Source: CAYZDV01 sp964477275 (GTDB taxonomy: Bacteria > Acidobacteriota > Aminicenantia > Aminicenantales > Aminicenantaceae). Taken from it: a stretch of 21,186 bases of DNA. Below are positions 1-6,101 of the stretch, piece after piece. The DNA lies in assembly GCA_964477275.1 (NCBI GenBank), contig CAYZDV010000023.1:1-21186 (forward strand), read 5' to 3'. How positions within the stretch are numbered: position 1 is the stretch's first letter; each line of letters starts with the position of its first letter. The notes beneath the pieces were generated by a model. It saw only the letters and a list, made by a program, of their open reading frames with translations, was not told the DNA's origin and searched no databases. Made by a program: the position numbers and the translations under genes.

Positions 1-2
1 TT

Positions 3-941
3 TCTTCTTTGCCCGGCCAGATTCAACTGAAAGTTTACCTCGAGGAGGTCCTGGCCCTTGGAGACACGTTTGAGGATATGGTCTATCAGCGGCCCGGAGT
101 GGCCACGGATGAAGAAGGCAATATTTACACCGCTGATTTGAAAAACTCCAGCATAAAGAAATATAGCGAGACAGGTGAACTCCTTGCCGAAGTAAAGGAG
201 AAGGGGGCGAGCCAAGGACAGTTGATGGGTCCCAGTGTTGTCCGGTATCACGGCGGAAAAGTCTATGTCACCGAAGCCTTTAACCCCGGCATTCTCGTTT
301 TTGACCGGAATCTGGATTTCATGTTCAGCATTTCCCTCAAATTTACTCCGACGGACATGTGGATTTTTTCTGAAGAACAAATTGCGGTCTCCACTTTGAT
401 CCGGGACAGAAAGATGGAAGAAGGCGTTTACCTTTACTGTGTCTATATTTATGACCAGCAGGCAAACGAGATCGAAAAGGTGGTTTACGGAAAGGACAGG
501 AAGTTCACCCTGATGAACATGGTGAGCTTCTGCATGGACGGGGACACCAACGTCTATCTGGCGTATACCTGGGAGGACCGGATCGAGAAAATCGATGCGG
601 CTGGAGAAACCGCCTGGTCGCAGAGCCTGCTGGGAAAAAGGAAAGTCAAAATGAGACAGGAGAAAGGGAAGAGACCTCTCTTCGGGGGGTTCCCGCTGGA
701 GGCAGCCTATAAATCCATCGCCCTGGATCCCCGGGGCTATCTGCTCGTTCTCGGCGGCCACCTTTCCATCAGTGGCTGTCAGGATGTCTATGTGCTCAAC
801 AAGAACGGCCAGCATGCGGCCACCTTTACTCTGCCCCGGCCTGCGCACGCCATCCACATCGACAACAATAATTTCCTTTACACAAGGTCAGACAGCGAAG
901 GAACCCTCAGAAAGTATTCGCTAAAATATTTTTATGAGTAG
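3..941 (+). CDS. NHL/6-bladed beta-propeller protein, 5' end cut by window
   Basis: The frame is already open at the window edge (two serine codons precede a TTG at 9), so the true start and any signal peptide lie upstream. About 310 residues are visible. They show repeated propeller-type units: a unit with GVATDEEGNIYTADLKNSSIKKYSETGELL near the start, then KVYVTEAFNPGILVFDRN, then SIALDPRGYLLVLGG, ending in HIDNNNFLYTRSDSEGTLRKYS. The alternation of a hydrophobic strand, D-x-x-G-N/Y and an aromatic strand is typical of NHL/SMP-30-like propellers. Such proteins are usually secreted or periplasmic and have binding or scaffold roles; no catalytic residues can be named. The gene ends 36 bases before the next ATG. 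Family assignment is fairly sure, function unknown. Confidence 0.75.
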   Translation, partial: SSLPGQIQLKVYLEEVLALGDTFEDMVYQRPGVATDEEGNIYTADLKNSSIKKYSETGELLAEVKEKGASQGQLMGPSVVRYHGGKVYVTEAFNPGILVFDRNLDFMFSISLKFTPTDMWIFSEEQIAVSTLIRDRKMEEGVYLYCVYIYDQQANEIEKVVYGKDRKFTLMNMVSFCMDGDTNVYLAYTWEDRIEKIDAAGETAWSQSLLGKRKVKMRQEKGKRPLFGGFPLEAAYKSIALDPRGYLLVLGGHLSISGCQDVYVLNKNGQHAATFTLPRPAHAIHIDNNNFLYTRSDSEGTLRKYSLKYFYE

Positions 942-977
942 CCTGGTCTGGCGTCAGGAATAGAAGGAGTGGAAAGG

Positions 978-1277
978 ATGGAGGACCTGCTCGGCAGAAT
1001 TGCCGATTGCATCGAGAGAGGAAAGTCCCAACAGCAGGCGCTCTATCCTCCGGAGCTCCGGGGTGAGGACGGAGCCGTGGAATGGACAGCGAAAGCGCTC
1101 AAGGCCAGAATCCCGGCCTCCGAGATTCTGGACAGGGGACTGGTGGTCGGGATGCACCGGATCGGGGAAAAATTCAGCAGGGGAGACGCCTTCATTCCCG
1201 ACCTTCTGATTGCTGCTGGCTCTGATACACTCTTTCTGGGAAAAACTGCCCAGCAGAACCTCCGCCTTCTTCGTTAA
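978..1277 (+). pseudogene. Truncated corrinoid-protein cap (B12-binding-2) domain
   Basis: The first ~80 residues match the helical cap domain of methyltransferase corrinoid proteins (MtbC/MtaC/MetH cap type): MEDLLGRIADCIERG, then IPASEILDRGLVVGMHRIGEKFS and a FIPDLLIAA helix. In intact proteins this is followed by a Rossmann B12 domain with a D-x-H-x-x-G motif. Here similarity stops near base 1218 and the frame runs into unrelated residues and a stop, so the whole cobalamin-binding domain is missing. The ATG at 978 is preferred over the GTG at 969 because an AAGGAG ribosome site lies 8 bases upstream of it. The fragment could still be translated, but it cannot bind B12 in the known way. It is probably a deletion relic. 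Confidence 0.7.
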
Positions 1278-1403
1278 CTTTTTTCGGTTGAGACACAAGA
1301 TGCCTGAAGAGACGTTTGTCAGGACCGGAAGGCCTGAATTTGACAGCTTTATTCCCAGAATCAAGGCCTTTCTGGAAAGAAATTCTCTGAATCTGGCGAT
1401 TGA

Positions 1404-1634
1404 CTCATTTTGCCGAAACCCAGGCTCAAATCAGGAGCTTTCATTTCCTACGAATTCAGGCACTCGGCGGGTTCATCTGTTCGGTCCGTGAGCATGAACG
1501 GAAAGAAGTTAGACCATACGAACGTAACGGTTGAGAAAAGCTCCTATGTCGACTTTCGGGCAAAGGTGGAGAAAAACGCTTCTGTCTCGCTCGAACTTAT
1601 TGGAACAACCCACCCGGAGGAGAAACGGCGATGA
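1404..1634 (+). pseudogene. Unidentified C-terminal gene remnant before the editing deacylase
   Basis: This open stretch begins right after an in-frame stop at 1401-1403 and has no ATG with a ribosome site at its start. The only internal ATG is at 1494. The residues from there, MNGKKLDHTNVTVEKSSYVD onward to a LELIG strand, look like a real beta-rich protein tail. The stop overlaps the ATG of the next gene (ATGA at 1631-1634), as in a once-coupled operon. I do not recognise the family. The bases between 1277 and 1404 carry another short open frame in a different phase (ending at 1491) with no recognisable product. I read 1220-1490 as the scar of one or more deletions. Confidence 0.4.
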
Positions 1635-2128
1635 GCGAGGAAAAGGAACAGAGAGTTTATGACGTCCTGAACAAATTAGGCATTCCCCACGTCCGCTATG
1701 AGCATCCGCCAGTTTACACTGTTGAAGAAGGCAGAGAACACTGGCAGAATATCCAGGGCACCCACTGCAAGAATCTTTTTCTCCGCAACAAGAAAGGCAA
1801 TCGTCATTATCTGGTCATCCTCGAACATACCAAAAAGGCGGACTTGAAAGCCCTGGAGCGGCGTCTCGGCGAGGACCGCCTCAGCTTTGCCTCTGCCGAG
1901 AGGTTGCGGCGGATTCTGGGGATTGAGGAGGGCGCGGTTTCTCCTTTCGGGTTGATTAACGACCGGGAAAAAGAGGTCCAGGTGGTGGTCGACTCTGCGC
2001 TGAAGGATGCGGGCCCGCTCCATTTTCATCCCAACGTCAACACGGTCACAGTGGGGATTGAGTCTGCTGATTTCGAGAAATTTCTCTCCTGGTGCGGAAA
2101 CCCGGTCCGCTATTTCCCGTTTGAATAA
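1631..2128 (+). CDS. Prolyl-tRNA editing deacylase, ProX/PrdX (YbaK-like) family
   Basis: A 165-residue protein, the usual size for free-standing prolyl-tRNA editing domains (INS-like/YbaK superfamily). The pattern is characteristic: an N-terminal helix and GIPHVRYEHPPVYTVEE, then the conserved lysine region in HCKNLFLRNKKGNRHYLV, a long helix around KADLKALERRLG, and the G-x-V-S-P-F-G loop (GAVSPFGLIND) that shapes the substrate pocket. Family members clear mischarged Ala-tRNA(Pro) or Cys-tRNA(Pro) in the cytoplasm. The protein lacks any synthetase domain, so it acts in trans. A strong ribosome site (GGAGGAG, about 1616-1622) lies just upstream of the ATG. The gene appears intact although its neighbours on both sides are broken. 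Which amino acid it removes cannot be told from sequence. Confidence 0.88.
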   Translation: MSEEKEQRVYDVLNKLGIPHVRYEHPPVYTVEEGREHWQNIQGTHCKNLFLRNKKGNRHYLVILEHTKKADLKALERRLGEDRLSFASAERLRRILGIEEGAVSPFGLINDREKEVQVVVDSALKDAGPLHFHPNVNTVTVGIESADFEKFLSWCGNPVRYFPFE

Positions 2129-2176
2129 GTCAAAGCTCGACTGATGTCAGAAGGCCAGCTTTATTTAAGCTCCCCG

Positions 2177-2832
2177 TCAATCCGGGCTGGAGCGCAGCAA
2201 TTTCTTCAGAGCCTGAATGTCATTCTGCAGCCGCGATGCACAGATTTCAGGCCAGCTCTCCCTTTCTGTGATGGACAGGCGGTCAGTCCGGAATGCTTCC
2301 TCAGTCTGATTGGCCATCCGGATGAGCGAGGCGAACTCCTGAACTGTCAGGTCGGGGAACCCGGCCAGGAAGACGGGGTCAAAGATGGGGATTAAAAACC
2401 GGCCGCCGTGGTCTTCAAGGGATGGGAGGGGAGGCTCCCGGTCGTTTCCTTTAAGAAGGTATCGGTGGACGGGCTGTGAGGTGTCCAGCGCATCAAACCG
2501 CCAGAGCAGGACCTGACGATTCGCGTCCCCAGAATCTGCGCCTCTCCAGCGGCCTTGCGGTTTGTCTCAAAAATATCCTTTCTCTTCCAGGTCTCCATTT
2601 CGAAGGGGATGTGCTGGCCGCTGCCCCACTCGAGATAGAGGTCGTGGGAGGCTGCGTATTCGGCAAGGTCCTTCAGGTGGGCCGGGTCAATTTTCTCTCG
2701 TTGTTCAGGGGAGAAACCAGAGAATTGAACGCCCTCGGCTCCATTTTCCCGGGCCCATTCCAGGATTTCGAGAGGGCTCAACTGAAGGGGCTCTAATCCG
2801 TAAGTGTCAATTCCAATGCGCAATGTTTTCAT
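2177..2832 (-). pseudogene. Broken sugar-phosphate isomerase/epimerase (xylose isomerase-like TIM barrel)
   Basis: From the ATG at 2832 the first ~125 residues match the AP-endonuclease-2/xylose-isomerase-like sugar isomerase family: MKTLRIGIDTYGLEPLQLSP, a helix, then GAEGVQFSGFS, LYLEWGSGQHIPFE, and LGTRIVRSCSGGLMRW. That frame stops at 2392-2394. Another minus-strand frame stays open from about 2540 to a TGA at 2177-2179. It reads naturally from LEDHGGRFLIPIFDP through FPDLTVQEFASLIRM to LQNDIQALKKLL. The two parts can be joined by a one-base shift near 2425-2440. The joined product would be about 218 residues, shorter than the ~280-300 normal for the family, so some coding sequence may also be gone. 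It converges on the editing deacylase. A frameshift in the assembly is the alternative explanation. Confidence 0.7.
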
Positions 2833-2903
2833 CTCGATTTCAGGCTCTCATTTAAATGGAACAATCGGATAAGGTCCGAACGAAAAATTGTTGATATGAC
2901 ACC

Positions 2904-2927
2904 GTTGCCACGCACGCTGCGAGCAAC
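2904..2927. repeat. Hairpin between gspC-like gene and isomerase remnant
   Basis: Bases 2904-2927 form an interrupted stem: outer arms GTTGC/GCAAC and inner arms CGCA/TGCG around a three-base loop, with small bulges. Read on the minus strand it lies about 55 bases after the gspC-like stop. The nearest T-run (five Ts) is more than 10 bases beyond the stem, so it does not fit a classical terminator well. It may be an mRNA 3' end structure. Confidence 0.35.
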
Positions 2928-2979
2928 GCTGAGAAATGGCGCCTGTTCCCGCGCTTCCATGTCATTGAGGATGGTTGAG

Positions 2980-3726
2980 TTATTTCAGAGTGTAGAGGAT
3001 GCGGATTGTTTTTCCACTCCTCTCGAGAGTGACATCAAAGCGGTTCTCGTCCTTGAATCTGTTGTAAAGGGCAAAAAGATTATCCATGGTATTGAGCTCG
3101 ACGTTGTTGATTTTTTTGATGACGTCGTTCGGCCGGATGCCGACCTCGGAGATAACGCTTGACCTGGGCAGGCTGGTGATGCGGAATCCGCTGACTCTTC
3201 CTTCGACGATGTTGGGGACAAACCTGGCCTCCTGCATGATGAGGGGCATTTCTGTCTGGAGGCGGCTTTCGAGTTCAGCCCTGTTGAATTCCATCCTGAT
3301 CAGGTCTTCGGCTGGCTGCGGGCTTTCCAGCGGTTCTTCCCGTATCTCGGGTTGGCTCAAAACAATCGGCTTTTCCGCTGCCGGCTCCACGGTGCGGACA
3401 AGGCTTCCCCTCCCCAGAAATACCTGAAAAGTCTTTTCCCCTTTTCTCAGAACAACCCTGTTCTCGTGCACCTGACTCAGGGTGAAGCCGAGAATATTCT
3501 CACCGACACTGAGAATCGCTGTTTTTCCGGTCTGCTGGTTTTTCAGGATGGCGATGGAGGAGGCGTCTTCGGCAATGATGACGCCAACCAGAGACAGAGG
3601 GGGGAGAATTTCCTCCTGAACGGCAGGTCCGGCTTGAGCATGGTCTGGATTCGAAAAGAGAAAGAGGGCCGAGAGAATCAGAAGGAGAGAAAAATTTCGA
3701 GGGTTCATGATCGGAGAAGAAATCAT
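2980..3726 (-). CDS. GspC-like protein: signal sequence, homology region and C-terminal PDZ domain
   Basis: A 248-residue protein. Residues ~8-32 are a hydrophobic export signal ending in HAQA, so it is either cleaved or a membrane anchor. Residues ~42-110 match the GspC homology region, which in type II secretion contacts the outer-membrane secretin: LSLVGVIIAEDASSIAIL, a SVGENILG turn and NRVVLRKGEKTFQVFL. A proline/glutamate-rich linker (~112-140) leads to a PDZ domain (~160-248) containing VSGFRITSL and GIRPNDVIKKINNVELN. The order HR-linker-PDZ is that of GspC. No other gsp gene is in the window. The ATG at 3708 (MNPRNFSLLL) is an equally possible start; neither has a strong ribosome site. 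A good promoter lies upstream at 3771-3799. Confidence 0.75.
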   Translation of the reverse strand: MISSPIMNPRNFSLLLILSALFLFSNPDHAQAGPAVQEEILPPLSLVGVIIAEDASSIAILKNQQTGKTAILSVGENILGFTLSQVHENRVVLRKGEKTFQVFLGRGSLVRTVEPAAEKPIVLSQPEIREEPLESPQPAEDLIRMEFNRAELESRLQTEMPLIMQEARFVPNIVEGRVSGFRITSLPRSSVISEVGIRPNDVIKKINNVELNTMDNLFALYNRFKDENRFDVTLERSGKTIRILYTLK

Positions 3727-3770
3727 CTTCAGTCGCGTCTCTCGTCAGAGCGCCGTCAGTTGTCATTTCA

Positions 3771-3799
3771 TTTATAGCACAGGCAGTAATGAAGGTCAA
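3771..3799 (-). promoter_or_regulatory. Sigma-70-type promoter for gspC-like gene
   Basis: On the minus strand: TTGACC (3799-3794), a 17-base spacer, and TATAAA (3776-3771). This predicts a transcript start near 3764 and a leader of about 40-55 bases to the gspC-like ATG. Match and spacing are close to consensus. Confidence 0.6.
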
Positions 3800-3865
3800 A
3801 ATCATCTAAAACGACGCAACCGTCTCTTCTTTTTATGATCGACTTCGGCTACTATAAATGGGACA

Positions 3866-4003
3866 ATGTCCGGACACGAACCTTTCGGCTTCAGAACACG
3901 CGAAGAGCTTCTCAGGAAAGCCGAAGAACAGGATGTCGAAATTCCGGATAGCTGGTTTGAGAATGTCTGGAATGAATACATGAAGGACAGGATTGTCAGG
4001 TAG
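3866..4003 (+). CDS. Short unidentified reading frame (45 residues)
   Basis: Starts at an ATG at 3866 and encodes a natural-looking charged, helical peptide: FGFRTREELLRKAEEQ, then DVEIPDSWFENVWNEYM and a basic end DRIVR. I do not recognise it. There is no ribosome site, but a TACTAT box (3850-3855) sits 10 bases before the ATG, as for a leaderless transcript; the -35 (TTCTTT, 3827-3832) is weak. Its stop at 4001-4003 touches the outer arm of the palindromic element that begins at 4004. It may therefore be the front of a longer gene cut off by insertion or deletion, or a true small protein. Confidence 0.35.
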   Translation: MSGHEPFGFRTREELLRKAEEQDVEIPDSWFENVWNEYMKDRIVR

Positions 4004-4187
4004 TGTAGTGCGTCCAACGCTTCTTTACATATATTGTGGCATCAAAAACCGTCATTCCTGCGAAGCCTGTCCCTGCGAAGCCTGTCCCTGCGCAGGCAGG
4101 GAGCAGGAATCCAGAAAGGCAAAAAGACTGGATTCCGGATCAAGCCCGGAATGACAATCAAAGTAAAGGGGCTTATGACGCACTACA
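4004..4187. repeat. MITE-like element with outer and inner inverted repeats
   Basis: Outer arms: an 11-base perfect inverted repeat TGTAGTGCGTC (4004-4014) and GACGCACTACA (4177-4187), extendable by three bases with one mismatch. Inside, 4051-4155 is bounded by GTCATTCC and GGAATGAC and contains the paired GGAATCC/GGATTCC arms of the familiar 'ATTCCTGCG...CAGGAATCC' palindromic family. A 15-base unit is tandemly duplicated at 4058-4072 and 4073-4087. No coding capacity. A sister element with a ~50-base nearly identical core lies at 19978-20067. Confidence 0.7.
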
Positions 4188-4277
4188 GTAGTTTGATCGA
4201 GGCGGCGGAAGCAGAAGGCATTGTCTCTTTTGCCGCAGTTTTCCTGTTATAGAAGTTGTTTATTTCTTTTGGTTTTA

Positions 4278-4286
4278 TGGTAGAAT
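4278..4286 (+). promoter_or_regulatory. Extended -10 promoter before SDR remnant
   Basis: TGGTAGAAT (4278-4286) is an extended -10 (TGn plus TAGAAT). A TTGTTT at 4256-4261 could be a -35, but the 19-base spacing is long. The box ends 11 bases before the first ATG (4298) and there is no ribosome site, suggesting a leaderless or nearly leaderless transcript. Confidence 0.4.
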
Positions 4287-4297
4287 CACGTCAAAGA

Positions 4298-4478
4298 ATG
4301 ATGAATCTAAAACCAGTCAGTCTTGTGACCGGAGCCGGTCAGGGCATCGGCTGCGGGATCAGCCTCGAGCTGGCCAGGAACGGCTTCGACGTGGCGGGAA
4401 ACGACATCCGCTATGACCCTCAAAACAGAGAAGAGGGACTCTTTGAGGTCAAAGAAAAGGTTGAGGGACTCGGCGCCC
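4298..4478 (+). pseudogene. N-terminal stump of a short-chain dehydrogenase/reductase
   Basis: About 60 residues of a classical SDR: a first strand ending in SLVTGAGQGIGCGISLELAR, which is the T-G-x3-G-x-G NAD(P)-binding motif, then the second strand NGFDVAGNDIRYD and a helix ending EKVEGLGA. Homology stops near 4475. The NNAG region, catalytic S-Y-x3-K and the remaining ~190 residues are absent. The frame continues into unrelated residues to a stop at 4661-4663, overlapping the kinase remnant in another frame. This N-terminus resembles the 3-ketoacyl-ACP-reductase-like SDRs often linked to sugar catabolism. It is most likely a deletion relic. Confidence 0.75.
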
Positions 4479-4529
4479 CGCAACAGGCCTCAAGAGGAAA
4501 GAAGAAGCGGGAAACAGCAGCCGGACAGG

Positions 4530-4730
4530 GTGGTCACGTTCGGCGAGCTGATGGCGCGGCTCTCCCCGCGGGCCAGGATCCGCCTCCTCCAGGCACGGAA
4601 TTTCGAGTTGAATTTTGGAGTGGCTGCCGCTTGCCTCAAGCATTCGATTGCCGGCGATTTTAACGCGGTCAGTGTCGGGGAAGTGGAAAGGTTAGCTGCT
4701 GGAGAGGGAAGCGGAAGAGTCCAGCGTTGA
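4530..4730 (+). pseudogene. 2-keto-3-deoxygluconate kinase remnant: N- and C-termini fused by internal deletion
   Basis: From a GTG at 4530, VVTFGELMARLSPRARIRLL followed by QARNFELNFG is the start of a PfkB-type KDG kinase (the F-G-E-x-M-x-R-L-S-P signature; a GGAEAN stretch would normally follow). After a glycine codon at 4617-4619 the frame continues directly into VAAACLKHSIAGDFNAVS and EVERL...GSGRV, which is the C-terminal end of the same family, where the GDFN motif is typical. Roughly 230 central residues, with the ATP and catalytic G-A-G-D motif, are missing without loss of frame. This is a clean in-frame deletion scar. No ATG or ribosome site now precedes it. Adjacent SDR and isomerase fragments suggest a former sugar-acid pathway. 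Confidence 0.75.
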
Positions 4731-4797
4731 GCCTGAAGAGAAAGCCTCAAAAGACCCGTGGAAGGTTAAACTTTCCAGAATCCATGAGCCAGGCCTG

Positions 4798-6012
4798 ATG
4801 AACGTCAACTTCATGCGCTTTGTCGACCGAAAGTTCGGGATTCCCGTCTGCTTTCTTCTCTCCTGTCTTCACGGCCTGAGAAGGCTGCTCAGCAAGCCAA
4901 AAAGAGTGAAAAGGCCGGAGAAAATCCTGTTCATCGAACTGTCGGAAATGGGGAGTATCGTCCTCGCGTATTCTCTGTTCAAGAGGACAGAAGAGCTCTT
5001 TCCGGGTGCAGAACTCTACTTTCTGACCTTTGAAGAGAATAGATACGCGGTGGATGTCCTGGAAGTCGTCCCCGGGGAAAACGTCATCACCATCAGCAGC
5101 CGGAATTTTTGGCGATTCCTGGTCACAGCGGCCGGCGCCCTCTGGAAATTAAGGAGAAAAAAACTCAGTCTGTCCGTGGACATGGAGCTTTTTGCCCGGC
5201 TCACCGCCATTCTCAGCTACCTCAGCGGCGCGAAAAACAGGGTCGGCTATCACAGATATCACAACGAAGGGCTCTATCGAGGCAATTTCCTGACTCACAG
5301 GGTGATGTTCAATCCCCATATTCATATAGTCCATAACCTGTTCAACCTGATCGAGGCCTTTGTGTCGCCGCCGGAGGATACTCCTCCGGCCAAAGTGCCG
5401 CTTTCCGAAGAAAAAGTGATGGTTCCCAGAATCAGGATAGGAGAGGATTCAAAAGCAAGAATAAGGGCCAAACTGGAAGAGGTGAGCCCGGCCATTTCCC
5501 GCGCGAAGAGCACTGTTCTTCTCAACCCTAACGCAAGCGATATCGTTCCTCTGAGGAGATGGCCGCTTCGGAGCTATATCGAGCTTTGCCGGAGGCTGCT
5601 CGAACGCCAGGGAACGTGGATCGTGGTCACGGGAACGGCATCCGAGAGGAAACACGCTGATTCCGTCTGCAGCGCTATCGGCTCTGAGAGATGCCTCAAC
5701 TTTGCCGGAAGGACGACCTTCAGCGAGTTGATGGCGCTTTACAGCGTCGCTGATGTTCTCGTCACCAACGACAGCGGTCCGGTGCATTTTGCCAGCCTGA
5801 CGGATATCAGCACCGTTGCCCTTTTCGGGCCGGAAACGCCCCGGCTCTACGGGCCGCTGGGGACGAACTGCCGGGTTTTTTACGCAGGCTACGCCTGCAG
5901 CCCCTGCATTTCCGCATCGAATCACCGCCGTTCGCCCTGCAACGACAACAGGTGCCTGAAAGCCATTGCGGTCGATGAAGTTTATGAAGCCGTCGCAAAG
6001 CTCCTCGACTGA
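4798..6012 (+). CDS. Glycosyltransferase family 9 (heptosyltransferase-like)
   Basis: A 404-residue GT-B enzyme. The N-terminal half starts with MRFVDRKFGIPVCFLLSCL, a membrane-facing hydrophobic segment, then KILFIELSEMGSIVLA, the first Rossmann strand with the GT9 glycine loop. The C-terminal half has VLLNPNASD, then VTNDSGPVHFAS (from ~324) and VALFGPETPRLYGPLG, the nucleotide-sugar site of ADP-heptose transferases. It ends with a four-cysteine motif CSPC-x10-C-x4-C (~367-386) common in this group. It probably adds a sugar to a lipid-linked or core oligosaccharide at the inner membrane. The ATG at 4798 lacks a clear ribosome site. The frame is open upstream to a stop at 4693-4695 without another ATG, and the ATG at 4813 is also possible. 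Confidence 0.85.
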   Translation: MNVNFMRFVDRKFGIPVCFLLSCLHGLRRLLSKPKRVKRPEKILFIELSEMGSIVLAYSLFKRTEELFPGAELYFLTFEENRYAVDVLEVVPGENVITISSRNFWRFLVTAAGALWKLRRKKLSLSVDMELFARLTAILSYLSGAKNRVGYHRYHNEGLYRGNFLTHRVMFNPHIHIVHNLFNLIEAFVSPPEDTPPAKVPLSEEKVMVPRIRIGEDSKARIRAKLEEVSPAISRAKSTVLLNPNASDIVPLRRWPLRSYIELCRRLLERQGTWIVVTGTASERKHADSVCSAIGSERCLNFAGRTTFSELMALYSVADVLVTNDSGPVHFASLTDISTVALFGPETPRLYGPLGTNCRVFYAGYACSPCISASNHRRSPCNDNRCLKAIAVDEVYEAVAKLLD

Positions 6013-6101
6013 CTTATGACGGAACACCTGAGCTTCTGTTTTATGGTTTGTATAGTCTCGAGGACCGGGAAGCCTCATTTCCCGATAACAACCAAAAAAA
6101 G

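Noticed and set aside
2133..2166. AAAGCT...AGCTTT stem after the editing deacylase as a terminator
   Set aside because: Only six paired bases around a 19-base loop, with little T-run; too weak.
2904..2927. Hairpin as a rho-independent terminator of the gspC-like gene
   Set aside because: The T-run is more than 10 bases away from the stem and the stem is bulged, so I list it only as a hairpin.
4058..4087. Two tandem 15-mers considered as a CRISPR or tandem-repeat array
   Set aside because: Only two adjacent units, no spacers, and they lie within the arm of a palindromic element.
5449..6078. 209-codon minus-strand open frame
   Set aside because: Antisense to the GT9 nucleotide-sugar domain; composition-driven.
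6048..6101. TTG start for the GT87-like gene
   Set aside because: It adds a polar leader before the first membrane helix; the ATG at 6102 gives a normal basic n-region.
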